From NCBI GenBank assembly GCA_026989055.1, contig JALSKC010000077.1, positions 1 through 39,206 on the forward strand: a DNA stretch of 39,206 bases, in the 5' to 3' direction. Positions 26,391 to 35,615 of this stretch are shown here, in pieces; position 1 is the stretch's first letter, and each line of letters starts with the position of its first letter. This DNA comes from Paracoccaceae bacterium (lineage in GTDB: Bacteria > Pseudomonadota > Alphaproteobacteria > Rhodobacterales > Rhodobacteraceae). Under the pieces are notes generated by a model. That model was given only the letters and a program-made list of their open reading frames with translations. It ran no database searches and was not told the DNA's origin. Both the position numbers and the translations under genes were made by a program.

Positions 26391-27710
26391 TCAACCGGGC
26401 TCGGCGCCGGCCTCCAGCGCCGGGTAGTGCCAGCCGAGCGTCAGCGCACGGATGGCGTTGAACAGCACCAGCGCCAGCCACAGCCCGTGGTTTTCGAAAG
26501 CCGGCAGCAGGGGAGCCAGCAGCGCCAGATAGACCAGCCCCGAGAGGAGCATCGCGTTGCGCATCTCGCGGGTGCGCGTGGCACCGATGAAGATGCCGTC
26601 GAGCATCCAGGAGGGAAAGCCGGTCATCGCGCCCGACACCGCCCAGACCAGATAGAGCCGCCCCGCCTCGCGCACCTCGGGCGCGGTGGCCATCACGTCG
26701 ATCAGCCAGGGCCCGGCCAGCCAGAAGAACGTCGCCAGCGGCAGCGCCACCGCCGCCCCCCATTGCGCAGAAAGCACGGCCGCCCGGCGCAGGGCGGCGC
26801 GGTTGCGCGCCCCCAGCGCGCCTCCCACCAGCGTCTCTGCGGCAAAGGCGAAACCGTCCAGCGCATAGGCCATGATATAGAGGAACTGCAGCAGCACCTG
26901 GTTGGCCGCGAGCGTCACGTCGCCGAATCGCGCGCCCAGGAACAGGAAGCTCATGAACACCGCCTGCAGCGTGACCGAACGCAGCATGATGTCGCCGTTG
27001 ATCACCATCATCCGCCTCAGCCGCGCACGATCGAAGATGCGGGGCCAGTCGCACCACTGCCGGCCCGAGAACGCCTCCCGGCACAGCCACAGGCCCAGCG
27101 CCAGGCCGCTCCATTCGGCCAGCAGCGTGGCTACCGCCACGCCCCGCACACCCCAGCCCATTCCCAGCACGAACCACAGGTCGAGAACGATGTTCAGCCC
27201 GTTCATCCACAGCTGCAGCGCCAGCACGCCGCGGGTGCGCTCGGTGGCGATCAGCCAGCCGGTAACCGCGTAAAGCGAGATCGCCGCCGGCGCCCCCCAG
27301 ATGCGGATCGCCAGATAGCTGCGCGCCAGATCTTCCACCTCGGCCGAGGCCGGGGCAAGCGCGAACGCGCCGGCGAACAGCACCGCCTGGGCCACCACGA
27401 AGAGGAAGCCCGCGCCGGCGCCGATCATCAATGCGCGCATCAGAACCGCGCCGGTTTCGGCAGGCTCGCCCGCACCGCGGGCCTGCGCCGCCAGCCCGGT
27501 GGTGCCCATCCGCAGAAAGCCGAACACCCAGTAGATCGCACCGAGAATCACCGCCCCGACCCCCACCGCGCCGATCGGCGCCGCCAGCCCCAGCTGGCCC
27601 ACGACCCCGGTGTCCACCGCGCCGAGGATCGGCACCGTGGCGTTGGACAGCAGGATCGGCAGCGCAACCGCCAGAACCCGGCGGTGGGTGATCGCCCCCG
27701 TTTCAGCCAT
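26391..27710 (-). CDS. MATE-family efflux transporter (DinF type)
   Basis: 439 residues, about 12 hydrophobic segments. The opening VLAVALPILLSNATVPILGAVDTGVVGQLG and FLRMGTTGLAAQARG are typical of the DinF branch, which differs from the NorM-like MATE at 8044-9420. Substrate unknown. The start is an ATG that begins MAETGAITHRR. The upstream thioesterase gene ends 8 bases before it, so both thioesterases and this transporter are probably one transcript. Confidence 0.9.
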   Translation of the reverse strand: MAETGAITHRRVLAVALPILLSNATVPILGAVDTGVVGQLGLAAPIGAVGVGAVILGAIYWVFGFLRMGTTGLAAQARGAGEPAETGAVLMRALMIGAGAGFLFVVAQAVLFAGAFALAPASAEVEDLARSYLAIRIWGAPAAISLYAVTGWLIATERTRGVLALQLWMNGLNIVLDLWFVLGMGWGVRGVAVATLLAEWSGLALGLWLCREAFSGRQWCDWPRIFDRARLRRMMVINGDIMLRSVTLQAVFMSFLFLGARFGDVTLAANQVLLQFLYIMAYALDGFAFAAETLVGGALGARNRAALRRAAVLSAQWGAAVALPLATFFWLAGPWLIDVMATAPEVREAGRLYLVWAVSGAMTGFPSWMLDGIFIGATRTREMRNAMLLSGLVYLALLAPLLPAFENHGLWLALVLFNAIRALTLGWHYPALEAGAEPG

Positions 27711-27718
27711 CGCGCGGC

Positions 27719-28228
27719 TCAGCCATCGCGCGGCGGCATCAGGAAATGCGCCGTCGCCTGAGCGAAGGGACGGGCGCGGTTGTCCTGCCAGCCTTCCACG
27801 TGCACGCTGGCATAGCGCCGCCCCGAGCGGTTCACCCGGGCCCGCGCATAGGCATCCCGCGGCAGGCCCGAACGCAGGTAGTCCACCGTGAAGTCGATCG
27901 TCTTGGGCAGGCGCGGCAGATACGTGCTGCGCACTTCCTCAGGGGCGACCCGCCCCGCTTCCAGATCTTCCCAGAGCAGCTTCCAGCTCAGTTCGATGAT
28001 CGCCGTCACCTCCAGGAAGGCCGCCGTCGCGCCGCCATGCAGCGCCGGCAGGATCGGATTGCCGATCAGCTTTTCGTCGAACGGCATGGTGGCGGTCAGC
28101 TCGTCGCCCCGGCGGGTGAAGGTGATTCCGAGGAAGCGGATGTAGGGCACCCCCTCGACCAGCGCGCGCAAGGCGCCGTCGCGCCGCTCCTTCACCACCT
28201 GGACAGGCTCCGGACGGCGGCGGCCCAT
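27719..28228 (-). CDS. PaaI-type hotdog thioesterase
   Basis: 169 residues. Hotdog-fold acyl-CoA thioesterases hydrolyse acyl- or aryl-CoA to free acid and CoA. The helix-capping segment LIGNPILPALHGGATAAFLEVTAI contains the H-G-G pattern of the PaaI subfamily. FTVDYLRSGLPRDAYARARV is the following core strand pair. Compared with the next gene it has an extra segment of about 25 residues (LLWEDLEAGRVAPEEVRSTYLPRL). The ATG shares one base with the stop of its upstream paralogue (TGATG). Substrate unknown, but it lies beside a beta-oxidation locus. Confidence 0.85.
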   Translation of the reverse strand: MGRRRPEPVQVVKERRDGALRALVEGVPYIRFLGITFTRRGDELTATMPFDEKLIGNPILPALHGGATAAFLEVTAIIELSWKLLWEDLEAGRVAPEEVRSTYLPRLPKTIDFTVDYLRSGLPRDAYARARVNRSGRRYASVHVEGWQDNRARPFAQATAHFLMPPRDG

Positions 28229-28650
28229 CAGCCGCGCTCCACGGTGAAGGCCCCGGTGGCGGCGGCCACCGGGCGGGCGCGGTCGTCATCGGTGGCGGTG
28301 GCGCGCACGAAGGCCACCGAGCGGGTCACGTGATAGCACTCCGCCCGCGCCAGGACCGCCTGCCCCGGGGTTGCCGGGCGCATGTAGTCGATCCGCAGGT
28401 CGAGCGTGGCCGTCACCGGCGAGCCCTGCGGATGCCCCATCACCGCCGCTCCGGCGCAGGTATCCATCAGCGCCGAAACCGCCCCGCCGTGGATCACCCC
28501 GCTTTCCGGATCGCCGATCAGCCTTTCGGAATAGGGCAGGCGCATCTCGACGATTCCCGCGTCGAATCTGACAAGCTCCATGCCCAGGGCCCGGGCATGC
28601 GGCAGCGCATCGATGAGCGCGCGGCCGATCTTCATGCGGGTGTCGTCCAT
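28228..28650 (-). CDS. PaaI-type hotdog thioesterase
   Basis: 140 residues, single hotdog domain. [28 protein letters not shown] is the classic PaaI helix with HGG, and [15 protein letters not shown] the core strands. GGGGGAAAGG precedes the ATG at 28650, and the start gives the normal family length. It is the first gene of a minus-strand set with a second thioesterase and a MATE protein, and is divergent from the MerR/beta-oxidation genes. A role in releasing CoA from stalled acyl-CoA is plausible. Confidence 0.88.
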   Translation of the reverse strand: MDDTRMKIGRALIDALPHARALGMELVRFDAGIVEMRLPYSERLIGDPESGVIHGGAVSALMDTCAGAAVMGHPQGSPVTATLDLRIDYMRPATPGQAVLARAECYHVTRSVAFVRATATDDDRARPVAAATGAFTVERG

Positions 28651-28926
28651 CCTTTCCCCCGTCCGCCTGCTGCCCTGCTTATCCCCCCTCGGGGCGCCGG
28701 CCGCAAGTGGCTGGCTGCGGCGCAGGCCCCGCCCGCGGGGGAGACCGCCGCCGCAGGCGACGGCGGGCCGTCTTGCGGATCGCTCCGCTGCGGTGCATCG
28801 TCGGCAGGCGCGCCACGCCGGCGCGGATTCGCCACGCTCCGCGGCAACGCCACCGCGCCGGGCCGACGGAAGGGCAGCCCAAGCCGGCGCCGGCGCTTCC
28901 CCTGCCGCCACCGGAGATCGTGCGAC

Positions 28927-29295
28927 ATGAGTGACAACCGGCTGACATTCAAGGAGATGTGCGCGAAGTTCGACGTCACCCCGCGCACGTTGCGCTATTA
29001 CGAGTACATCGAGCTCCTGCGTCCTGAAAAGGAGGGGCGCAGCCGTTTCTACACCCCGCGCGAGGTGGCGCGCATGACCCTGATCATGCGCGGGCGACGG
29101 TTCGGCTTTTCCCTGGAAGAGATCCGGCAATGGCTGGAGATGTATGACCGGAAGGGCACCGAAGCCCAGATGAAGGCCTGGATCGAGATGGCGGACCGCC
29201 AGCTAGAGGTGCTGAAGGAACAGCGCCGCAGGCTCGGCGAGACGATCGCGGAACTGCAGCGCCTGCGCGACGAAACCGCGCGGAACCTCGGCTGA
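28927..29295 (+). CDS. MerR-family regulator 1
   Basis: 122 residues. The winged-helix MerR domain is at the amino end ([25 protein letters not shown] about 7-31, then [31 protein letters not shown]). A dimerising coiled coil follows ([26 protein letters not shown]). There is no C-terminal effector domain and no metal-binding cysteine pair, as in MerR proteins that control acyl-CoA and amino-acid degradation (LiuR-like). It is clearly a paralogue of the next gene. The ribosome site is poor (GAGATCGTGCGAC). It is 178 bases from its paralogue. Confidence 0.85.
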   Translation: MSDNRLTFKEMCAKFDVTPRTLRYYEYIELLRPEKEGRSRFYTPREVARMTLIMRGRRFGFSLEEIRQWLEMYDRKGTEAQMKAWIEMADRQLEVLKEQRRRLGETIAELQRLRDETARNLG

Positions 29296-29322
29296 GAGGC
29301 CACCACACCGCCGGCGAAGGGG

Positions 29323-29352
29323 CGGCTGCGGTCGGAGCGGCTGCGGTCGGAG
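29323..29352. repeat. 15-bp tandem duplication between the two MerR genes
   Basis: CGGCTGCGGTCGGAG occurs twice head to tail (29323-29337 and 29338-29352), followed by a partial third copy (CGGCGGAGAG). It lies about 30 bases upstream of the operator candidate. Confidence 0.75.
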
Positions 29353-29383
29353 CGGCGGAGAGCGGAAGTGACGCGACGTTACA

Positions 29384-29400
29384 TTGACGTAAACGTAAGG
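29384..29400. promoter_or_regulatory. ACGT-N2-ACGT operator candidate before MerR 2
   Basis: TTGACGTAAACGTAAGG is an imperfect palindrome built on ACGT-AA-ACGT and stands out as an AT-rich site in GC-rich DNA. A further GACGTTACA half-site lies immediately to its left (29376-29384). It resembles the ACGT-type motif I recall for LiuR-like MerR regulators of branched-chain and fatty-acid catabolism, and it is 74 bases before MerR 2. Autoregulation and control of the downstream fad operon are inferred. Confidence 0.6.
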
Positions 29401-29419
29401 CGGCCTTGCGCCGGCCGCC
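29399..29419. terminator. GC hairpin overlapping the operator
   Basis: GGCGGCC and GGCCGCC form a perfect 7-base stem around a TTGCGCC loop. It could stop transcripts from MerR 1 or form in the leader of MerR 2. There is no T-run, so termination is uncertain. Confidence 0.35.
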
Positions 29420-29473
29420 CTTCCGGCCCCATCTAGGGGCCGTGTCCGCAGTTGCCGGAGGGAGATCGGGGAC

Positions 29474-29872
29474 ATGTCCGATGACCTCATGACCATCCGC
29501 CAGATGTGCGAGACCTTCGGGGTCACCGCCCGCACGCTGCGATTCTACGAGGCGAAGGAGCTTCTGGCGCCGCGCCGCGACGGCCAGAAGCGGCTGTTCA
29601 CCCGGCGCGACCGCGCCCGGCTGAAGCTGATCCTGCGCGGCAAGCGCTTCGGTTTCTCGCTGGAAGACATCCGCCAGCTGCTCGACCTCTACGACATCGG
29701 CGATCAGCAGCACACCCAGATGCTGCGCACCTGCGAACTGGCGCGCGAACGCCTGGCGGCGATGGAGCGCCAGCGCGCCGAGCTCGACGAGGCGATCGCC
29801 GAACTGCGGGAACAACTGGAATGGGGCGAGCGGGTGATCGCCTCGCAGGATCAGGAAAACGCGGCGGAATGA
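29474..29872 (+). CDS. MerR-family regulator 2, likely fad-operon regulator
   Basis: 132 residues. MerR winged-helix domain MTIRQMCETFGVTARTLRFYEAKELL (about 6-31) and RLFTRRDRARLKLILRGKRFGFSLEDIRQLL, then a long coiled coil. It is close in sequence to MerR 1, mostly in the DNA-binding half. GGAGGGAGA lies about 8 bases before the ATG. It is 18 bases ahead of the first acyl-CoA dehydrogenase and so co-transcribed with it. The ACGT palindrome upstream is its probable target. Ligands of such regulators are usually acyl-CoAs, though nothing in the sequence proves that here. Confidence 0.88.
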   Translation: MSDDLMTIRQMCETFGVTARTLRFYEAKELLAPRRDGQKRLFTRRDRARLKLILRGKRFGFSLEDIRQLLDLYDIGDQQHTQMLRTCELARERLAAMERQRAELDEAIAELREQLEWGERVIASQDQENAAE

Positions 29873-29890
29873 CCGCCAGGGGAGAGACAG

Positions 29891-31669
29891 ATGCCCGAAT
29901 ACACCGCCCCCGTCAGGGACATGCAGTTCCTGCTACACGACGTTCTCAAGGTCGGCGAAAGCGACATCCCCGGCTATGACGAGCTGGAACCGGATTTCAC
30001 CGCCGCCGTCCTGGAGGAGGCCGGCAAGCTTGCCAGCGAGGTGCTGGCCCCGCTCAACCCGGTAGGCGACCGCGAGGGCTGCGTGCTGGAAAACGGCGTG
30101 GTGCGCACGCCTGCGGGATTCAGGGAAGCCTATGCAAAGCTGCGCGAAGGCGGCTGGATGGGGCTTGATTGCGACCCGGAATACGGTGGCCAGGGCATGC
30201 CCTACATACTGGGCACCGCGGTGGGCGAGATCTTCGTGTCGGCAAACATGGCCTTCAACATGTATCAGGGCCTGACCCACGGCGCCTATTCCACCATCAA
30301 CGCGCATGGCACCGAGGAGCAGAAGGCCACCTTCCTGCCGAAGATGGTCGAGGGCATCTGGTCGGGCACCATGAACCTGACCGAACCCCATTGCGGCACC
30401 GACCTGGGGCTGATCCGCACCAGGGCCGAACCGCAGGATGACGGCACCTACAGGATAACCGGCACCAAGATCTTCATCTCCGCCGGCGATCAGGACATCA
30501 CCGAGAACGTCATCCACCTGGTGCTGGCCCGGGCACCGGGCGGCGGGCCGGGCACCAAGGGGATCTCGCTGTTCATCGTGCCCAAGTTCCTGGTGAACGA
30601 CGATGGCTCGCTTGGCGCGCGCAACGCGGTCTCGGTGGGCAATCTCGAAAAGAAGATGGGCATTCACGGCAACGCCACCTGCGTGATGAACTACGACGGG
30701 GCCACCGGCTATCTCGTGGGCGATCTGCACAAGGGCATGCGCAACATGTTCACCATGATGAACGAGGCGCGCATCGGCGTCGGCCTGCAGGGCTATGCCC
30801 AGGCCGAGGCCGCCTACCAGGCCGCCGTGGCCTATGCCCGCGAGCGCCTGCAGGGGCGCGCCGTCACGGGGCCGAAAAACCCCGACGGCCCCGCCGATCC
30901 GCTGATCGTGCACCCCGACGTGCGCCGGATGCTGATGGACCAGAAAGGCTTTGTCGAAGGGGCGCGTGCCTTCGTGCTCTGGGGAGCGCAGATGATCGAC
31001 CGGCACATGCGCGCGGGCGACCAGGACGCACACGGGCTGATCTCGCTCATGACCCCGGTGATCAAGGGGTTCCTGACCGACAAGGGGTTCGAAAGCACGG
31101 TGCTGGCGCAGCAGGTCTTTGGCGGGCATGGCTATATCGAGGAGACCGGGATGAGCCAGTTCGTGCGCGACGCCCGGATCACGCAGATCTACGAAGGCGC
31201 CAACGGCATCCAGGCGCTTGACCTCGTCGGGCGCAAGCTGGGGCTTGACGGCGGCAGGCATGTGATGGCCTTCTTCGAGATGGTCAAGGATTTCATCAAG
31301 GAAAACAAGGACAACGACGCGCTGAACGCCGATTTCCTCGAGCCGCTCAAGGCCGCTTCCAAGGACTTGCAGGCAGCCGGCATGTTCTTCATGCAGCACG
31401 GGATGAAGAATCCCGATACGGCGCTGGCGGGCTCGCATGACTTCATGCACCTGTTCGGCCACACCTGCCTAGGGCTGATGTGGGCGCGGATGGCGAAATC
31501 GGCCCTGGCGGCGCTGGAGGCCGGAGAGGGCGACGCGGCGTTTTACCAAGCCAAGCTGGCCACCGGGCGCTACTACATGGCGCGCCAGCTGCCGGCCACC
31601 GCGCTGCATCTGCGGCGCATCGAAAGCGGCGCGGATCCGGTGATGGCGCTGGATGCGGAGGCGTTCTGA
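29891..31669 (+). CDS. Acyl-CoA dehydrogenase with C-terminal extension (DmdC/AcdA type)
   Basis: 592 residues, larger than the usual 380-400. It oxidises acyl-CoA to enoyl-CoA with FAD, passing electrons to ETF. The amino end ([19 protein letters not shown]) and the extra C-terminal domain define the long form that includes DmdC (3-methylmercaptopropionyl-CoA dehydrogenase) and fatty-acyl enzymes. Family blocks: [30 protein letters not shown], and [13 protein letters not shown] with catalytic Glu near residue 435. GGGGAGAGACAG precedes the ATG. First enzyme of the beta-oxidation operon. Substrate chain length or methylmercapto specificity cannot be decided from sequence. Confidence 0.92.
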   Translation: MPEYTAPVRDMQFLLHDVLKVGESDIPGYDELEPDFTAAVLEEAGKLASEVLAPLNPVGDREGCVLENGVVRTPAGFREAYAKLREGGWMGLDCDPEYGGQGMPYILGTAVGEIFVSANMAFNMYQGLTHGAYSTINAHGTEEQKATFLPKMVEGIWSGTMNLTEPHCGTDLGLIRTRAEPQDDGTYRITGTKIFISAGDQDITENVIHLVLARAPGGGPGTKGISLFIVPKFLVNDDGSLGARNAVSVGNLEKKMGIHGNATCVMNYDGATGYLVGDLHKGMRNMFTMMNEARIGVGLQGYAQAEAAYQAAVAYARERLQGRAVTGPKNPDGPADPLIVHPDVRRMLMDQKGFVEGARAFVLWGAQMIDRHMRAGDQDAHGLISLMTPVIKGFLTDKGFESTVLAQQVFGGHGYIEETGMSQFVRDARITQIYEGANGIQALDLVGRKLGLDGGRHVMAFFEMVKDFIKENKDNDALNADFLEPLKAASKDLQAAGMFFMQHGMKNPDTALAGSHDFMHLFGHTCLGLMWARMAKSALAALEAGEGDAAFYQAKLATGRYYMARQLPATALHLRRIESGADPVMALDAEAF

Positions 31670-31697
31670 GGCAGGCCCCAGACGACAGGAGAGAGAG

Positions 31698-31910
31698 ATG
31701 CCCAGACGCTTCCGCCTGACCCGCCGCTTTCCCGTCGCGATGACGGAAGACGGCTACCGGCGCCTGCGCGCCTTCGCCCGAGAGGCCGGGCTGGACGAGG
31801 GCGAGGCGCTCTCCTTCCTGTTCGAGAACTTCTCCAGCGTGATCGATCACGACAACCTCACCCACCGGCTGCGGCTGTTCAACTCGGAACTGGAGGCGAG
31901 GAAACGCTGA
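31698..31910 (+). CDS. Small ribbon-helix-helix-like protein
   Basis: 70 residues, basic. The stretch [21 protein letters not shown] (about 11-31) has the strand-helix pattern of ribbon-helix-helix DNA-binding proteins: a short beta segment, then a helix ending in G. A second helix ([16 protein letters not shown]) follows. The carboxy end is helical ([17 protein letters not shown]). No family is assigned by name. AGGAGAGAG before the ATG is strong, and its TGA shares the A with the next ATG (TGATG), so it is translated with the acyl-CoA dehydrogenases. Possible roles are a regulator of the operon or a helper of the dehydrogenases. Confidence 0.75.
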   Translation: MPRRFRLTRRFPVAMTEDGYRRLRAFAREAGLDEGEALSFLFENFSSVIDHDNLTHRLRLFNSELEARKR

Positions 31911-33085
31911 TGGGCACGCCCGGCTGGATGACCGAAGAGCACCGGATGCTCGCGGAGATGACGGCGAAGTTCATCAACGAGGAATGGCGCCCGCATTTCG
32001 CCCGCTGGCGCCAGCAGGGGCAGATGGACCGCGAGACGTGGCGGCAGGCGGGAGAACTGGGCCTGCTCTGCCCCTCGATCCCCGAGGAATACGGCGGCGC
32101 GGGGGGCGATTTCGGCCACGAAGCCGTGATCCAGATGGAAGCGGCGCGCGCCAACCTGGCCAGCTGGGGCAATGGCATCCACTCGGGCATCGTGGCCCAT
32201 TACATCCTGGCCTACGGCAGCGAGGAACAGAAAAGGCGGTGGCTGCCGAAGATGGTCACCGGCGAACTCGTCGGCGCCCTGGCCATGACCGAACCGGGCG
32301 CCGGCTCCGACCTGCAGGCGATGAAGACCCGCGCCCTGCGCGAGGGCAGCAGTTACCGTCTGAGCGGCCAGAAGACCTTCATCACCAACGGCCAGCACGC
32401 CAACCTGATCCTGGTCGCCGCCAAGACCGACCCGGCCGAGGGCGCCAGGGGCATTTCGCTGCTGGCGGTGGAAACCGAGGGCGCCCGGGGCTTCGAGCGC
32501 GGGCGCAACCTGGAAAAGGTCGGCTGCCACGCCGCCGACACCTCGGAACTGTTCTTCGAAGACGTTGAAATCCCGCCGGAAAACATCCTGGGCGGCGAAG
32601 AGGGCCAGGGCTTCGCCCAGATGATGCAGCAGCTTCCCCAGGAACGGCTGATCATCGGCTGCGGCGCGGTCGGGGCGATGGAAGGCGCACTGGAGCGCAC
32701 CATCGCCTATTGCAGGGAGCGCGAGGCCTTCGGCGGGCCGATCATCCGGTTCCAGAACACCCGTTTCAAGCTGGCCGAATGCCAGACGAAAACCACCGTC
32801 GCGCGCGCCTTCCTCGACGCCTGTATCGTCGAACACCTGTCCGGCGGGCTGTCGGTGGAAAAGGCGGCCATGGCGAAATACTGGCTCACCGACACCCAGG
32901 GCGAGGTGCTGGACGACTGCGTGCAGCTGCACGGCGGATACGGCTACATGATCGAGTATGACGTCGCCGAAATGTGGGCCGACGCACGGGTTCAGCGCAT
33001 CTACGGCGGCACCAACGAAATCATGAAGGAACTGATCGCGAGATCGCTGCAGGGAGACAGATTTGACCGCAGCAAGGGCCGATAG
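31910..33085 (+). CDS. Acyl-CoA dehydrogenase (LCAD type)
   Basis: 391 residues, standard acyl-CoA dehydrogenase length. It oxidises acyl-CoA to trans-2-enoyl-CoA. The catalytic Glu is not in the usual C-terminal YEG position; there the sequence reads [14 protein letters not shown]. Instead LPQERL at about 242-247 places it at E245, exactly as in mammalian long-chain acyl-CoA dehydrogenase. The block [27 protein letters not shown] is likewise LCAD-like. FAD/substrate blocks [16 protein letters not shown] and [13 protein letters not shown] are present. It is translationally coupled to the small protein before it. An internal ATG at codon 7 is an alternative start. Confidence 0.93.
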   Translation: MGTPGWMTEEHRMLAEMTAKFINEEWRPHFARWRQQGQMDRETWRQAGELGLLCPSIPEEYGGAGGDFGHEAVIQMEAARANLASWGNGIHSGIVAHYILAYGSEEQKRRWLPKMVTGELVGALAMTEPGAGSDLQAMKTRALREGSSYRLSGQKTFITNGQHANLILVAAKTDPAEGARGISLLAVETEGARGFERGRNLEKVGCHAADTSELFFEDVEIPPENILGGEEGQGFAQMMQQLPQERLIIGCGAVGAMEGALERTIAYCREREAFGGPIIRFQNTRFKLAECQTKTTVARAFLDACIVEHLSGGLSVEKAAMAKYWLTDTQGEVLDDCVQLHGGYGYMIEYDVAEMWADARVQRIYGGTNEIMKELIARSLQGDRFDRSKGR

Positions 33086-33103
33086 CCGGGGACGCCTCCG
33101 GCG

Positions 33104-33182
33104 GGAGTATTTCCGGCAAGATGAAGGAGCCGCCAAGGCGCCGACCGTCCGCGCTGCTGCTTCATCTTGCAGGAAATACTCC
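33104..33182. repeat. Inverted pair of the 23-bp intergenic repeat
   Basis: The left arm (33104-33126) reads GGAGTATTTCCGG then CAAGATGAAG. The right arm (33160-33182) is its reverse complement with one mismatch in 23, and a 33-base loop separates them. The transcript could form a strong hairpin. The left arm is preceded by GCCTCCGGCG, which with GGAG can form a smaller CTCC/GGAG hairpin followed by TATTT. It sits inside the beta-oxidation operon between the LCAD-type gene and the GST gene and may attenuate or process the message. Confidence 0.85.
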
Positions 33183-33190
33183 GCGGGGGT

Positions 33191-33211
33191 GCGGGGGCGC
33201 GAAGCCCCCGC
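33191..33211. terminator. GC hairpin before the GST gene
   Basis: GCGGGGGC and GCCCCCGC form a perfect 8-base stem with a GCGAA loop. No T-run follows, and the GST ribosome site begins about 11 bases later. It may protect or attenuate the operon message rather than terminate it. Confidence 0.4.
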
Positions 33212-33235
33212 CGCGAACATCAAGGGAGACGACAG

Positions 33236-33871
33236 ATGACCATCAAACTCCACTGCTTCGGCGAAAGCGGCAACTCCTACAAGGCGGCGCTAGCGCTGGA
33301 ACTCTCCGGCCTCGAGTGGGAGCCGGTCTTCGTCGATTTCTTCAACGGCGAAACCCGCACCGAAGAGTTCCGCAAGCTCAACCCGATGGGCGAGGCCCCG
33401 GTGATGGAGGACGGCGACATCGTGCTGTCGCAATCCGGGGCGATCCAGGACTACGTGTCGTCGAAATCCGGCAGGCTCGGGGGGCGTTCCGCCGCCGAGC
33501 GCCGCGAGATCCTGCGCTGGCAGTTCTGGGACAACCACAAGCTGTCCTCCCCCGCCGGCATGACCCGGTTCCTGATGAACTTCCTGCCGGAAGAAAAGCG
33601 CCCGCAGGAGGTGATCGCCTTCACCCAGGCCCGCCTGAAATCCGCCTACAGGGTGCTGGACGCGGCACTGGCCGGGCGCGCCTTCCTGATCGGCGACAGC
33701 GTGACCATCGCCGACCTGAGCTGCTGCGGCTATCTCTACTACCCCGAGCCTTTCGGGTTTGACCGCAAAGACTGGCCCAATATCGACGCCTGGCTGACCC
33801 GCATCAGCGAAACGCCCGGCTGGAAACACCCCTACGACCTGATGCCCGGCTCGCCCGCCGACCGGGCCTGA
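33236..33871 (+). CDS. Glutathione S-transferase family protein
   Basis: 211 residues: thioredoxin-like amino domain (LHCFGESGNSYKAALALELSG, with MGEAPVMEDGDIVLSQSGAIQDYV as the glutathione gamma-glutamyl site, cis-Pro in EAPV and Ser in QSGAI), then an all-helical domain with FLIGDSVTIADLS. The likely catalytic residue is a Ser near position 11 (ESGNS). AAGGGAGACGAC precedes the ATG at 33236. Membership of a beta-oxidation operon is unusual; it may detoxify electrophilic enoyl intermediates or bind acyl-thioesters, but this is inference. Confidence 0.88.
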   Translation: MTIKLHCFGESGNSYKAALALELSGLEWEPVFVDFFNGETRTEEFRKLNPMGEAPVMEDGDIVLSQSGAIQDYVSSKSGRLGGRSAAERREILRWQFWDNHKLSSPAGMTRFLMNFLPEEKRPQEVIAFTQARLKSAYRVLDAALAGRAFLIGDSVTIADLSCCGYLYYPEPFGFDRKDWPNIDAWLTRISETPGWKHPYDLMPGSPADRA

Positions 33872-33885
33872 ATGAGGAAGCGACC

Positions 33886-35097
33886 ATGACAGACGCCTAT
33901 ATCTACGACGCGGTGCGCACCCCGCGCGGCAAGGGCCGCAAGGACGGATCCCTGCACGAAGTCACCAGCCTGCGCCTGAGCGCCCAGGTGCTGAATGCCC
34001 TGAAGGAGCGCAACAACCTGGATGGCCACGCCGTCGAGGACGTGATCTGGGGCAATGTCACCCAGGTGGGCGAACAGGGCGGCTGCCTGGCGCGCTCGGC
34101 CGTGCTGGCCTCGGATCTCGACGAATCGATCCCGGGCCTTTCGATCAACCGCTTCTGCGCCTCGGGCATGGAAGCGGTGAACCTGGCCGCCAACCAGGTG
34201 AAGGGCGGCGCGGGCGAGGCCTATATCGCCGGCGGGGTCGAGATGATGGGCCGCGTCGCGATGGGCTCGGACGGCGCCGCCATCGCCGTTGACCCCAGTC
34301 TCGCGATGAAGACCTATTTCGTGCCCCAGGGCATTTCCGCCGACATCATCGCCACCGAATTCGGCTTTTCGCGCGACGATGTGGACGCGCTGGCCGTCGA
34401 AAGCCAGAAACGTGCGAAAGCGGCCTGGGACGAGGGCCGCTTCGCCCGCTCGATCGTCACCGTGCGCGACATCAACGGCCTGCCGATCCTCGACCATGAC
34501 GAGTTCATGCGCCCCGAGACCGACATGCAGGCGCTCGGCGCGCTCAAGCCCAGCTTCAAGGACATGGGCGAGAACATGCCCGGCTTCGACAAGGTGGCGA
34601 TCATGAAATACCCGCATCTGGAGCGGATCGAGCATGTGCACCATGCCGGCAACTCCTCGGGCATCGTCGATGGCGCGGCCGGGGTGCTGGTGGGCAGCAG
34701 GGCCTTTGGCGAGAAATACGGGCTGACGCCGCGCGCCCGCATCCGCGCCACCGCCAAGATCGGCACCGACCCGACGATCATGCTCACCGGCCCGGTGCCG
34801 GTGACCGAAAAGATCCTGGCCGAAAACGGCATGAAGGTTTCCGACATCGACCTGTTCGAGGTGAACGAGGCCTTCGCCGCGGTGGTGCTGCGCTTCCAGC
34901 AGGCCTTCGATGTCGATCCGGGGATCGTCAACGTCAACGGCGGCTCGATCGCCATGGGCCACCCGCTGGGGGCCACCGGCGCGATCATCATCGGCACGCT
35001 GCTGGACGAGCTCGAACGCGCCGACAAGGAAATCGGACTTGCAACGCTGTGCATCGCCTCGGGCATGGGCGCGGCCACCATCATCGAGCGCGTCTGA
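33886..35097 (+). CDS. Acetyl-CoA acyltransferase/acetyltransferase (thiolase)
   Basis: 403 residues. Thiolytic cleavage of 3-ketoacyl-CoA to acetyl-CoA and a shortened acyl-CoA. The nucleophilic C91 is in [17 protein letters not shown]. The His is in [16 protein letters not shown] near 355-370, and the second Cys is in [25 protein letters not shown] precedes the ATG. It begins 14 bases after GST and overlaps the cupin start by one base (TGATG). Placement before the hydratase/dehydrogenase indicates a fatty-acid beta-oxidation thiolase rather than an acetoacetyl-CoA synthase for PHB. Confidence 0.95.
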   Translation: MTDAYIYDAVRTPRGKGRKDGSLHEVTSLRLSAQVLNALKERNNLDGHAVEDVIWGNVTQVGEQGGCLARSAVLASDLDESIPGLSINRFCASGMEAVNLAANQVKGGAGEAYIAGGVEMMGRVAMGSDGAAIAVDPSLAMKTYFVPQGISADIIATEFGFSRDDVDALAVESQKRAKAAWDEGRFARSIVTVRDINGLPILDHDEFMRPETDMQALGALKPSFKDMGENMPGFDKVAIMKYPHLERIEHVHHAGNSSGIVDGAAGVLVGSRAFGEKYGLTPRARIRATAKIGTDPTIMLTGPVPVTEKILAENGMKVSDIDLFEVNEAFAAVVLRFQQAFDVDPGIVNVNGGSIAMGHPLGATGAIIIGTLLDELERADKEIGLATLCIASGMGAATIIERV

Positions 35098-35615
35098 TGC
35101 CGGTCATCGAGATTGCGCAACTGCCGGTGAACCGCGGCGCCGATGGCGTCGGCTATCCGGCGCCGTTCGACAAGGGCTGCGACCTGTTCGAATCGGTCTC
35201 CCTCGGCGACGCGGTCGGGCTGACCCAGTTCGGCGTGAACATGGAAAAACTGCTGCCCGGGGGCATGTCCTCGCAGCGCCACTGGCACGAGAACGAGGAC
35301 GAGTTCGTCTATGTGCTGGTCGGCGAGGTGGTGCTGGTGGAGGACGGCGAGGAACATGTGCTGAAAGAAGGCAGTGCTGCCGGCTGGAAGGCGGGCGCGC
35401 CCAGCGCGCATCACCTGATCAACCGCACCGATCAGCCGGCCTATCTGCTGATCGTCGGCACAAGGGCCGCGCGCGAGAAGGTGCATTTTCCCGACATCGA
35501 CCTCGCCTATGAGCGGGAGGATGGCGAAAGCCGATACCTGCACAAGGACGGCACCCCCTACCCGGTGGAGGAACCGGACATGGAAACGCTGGAGCTGCCA
35601 AATGCCGAAGATTGA
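35097..35615 (+). CDS. Cupin-domain protein 1
   Basis: 172 residues, one cupin barrel. Motif 1 is [17 protein letters not shown] (two His and a Glu as metal ligands, about 61-77) and motif 2 is [13 protein letters not shown] (His ligand). The tail has [10 protein letters not shown], a motif shared with the next gene. The ATG shares one base with the thiolase stop. It is a paralogue of cupin 2 and both are in the operon. Cupins of this type bind a metal and act on small molecules or sugars; function here is unknown. Confidence 0.85.
   Translation: MPVIEIAQLPVNRGADGVGYPAPFDKGCDLFESVSLGDAVGLTQFGVNMEKLLPGGMSSQRHWHENEDEFVYVLVGEVVLVEDGEEHVLKEGSAAGWKAGAPSAHHLINRTDQPAYLLIVGTRAAREKVHFPDIDLAYEREDGESRYLHKDGTPYPVEEPDMETLELPNAED

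Noticed and set aside
29933-31462. A 509-residue minus-strand frame.
   Set aside because: Antisense to the acyl-CoA dehydrogenase; no recognisable domain.
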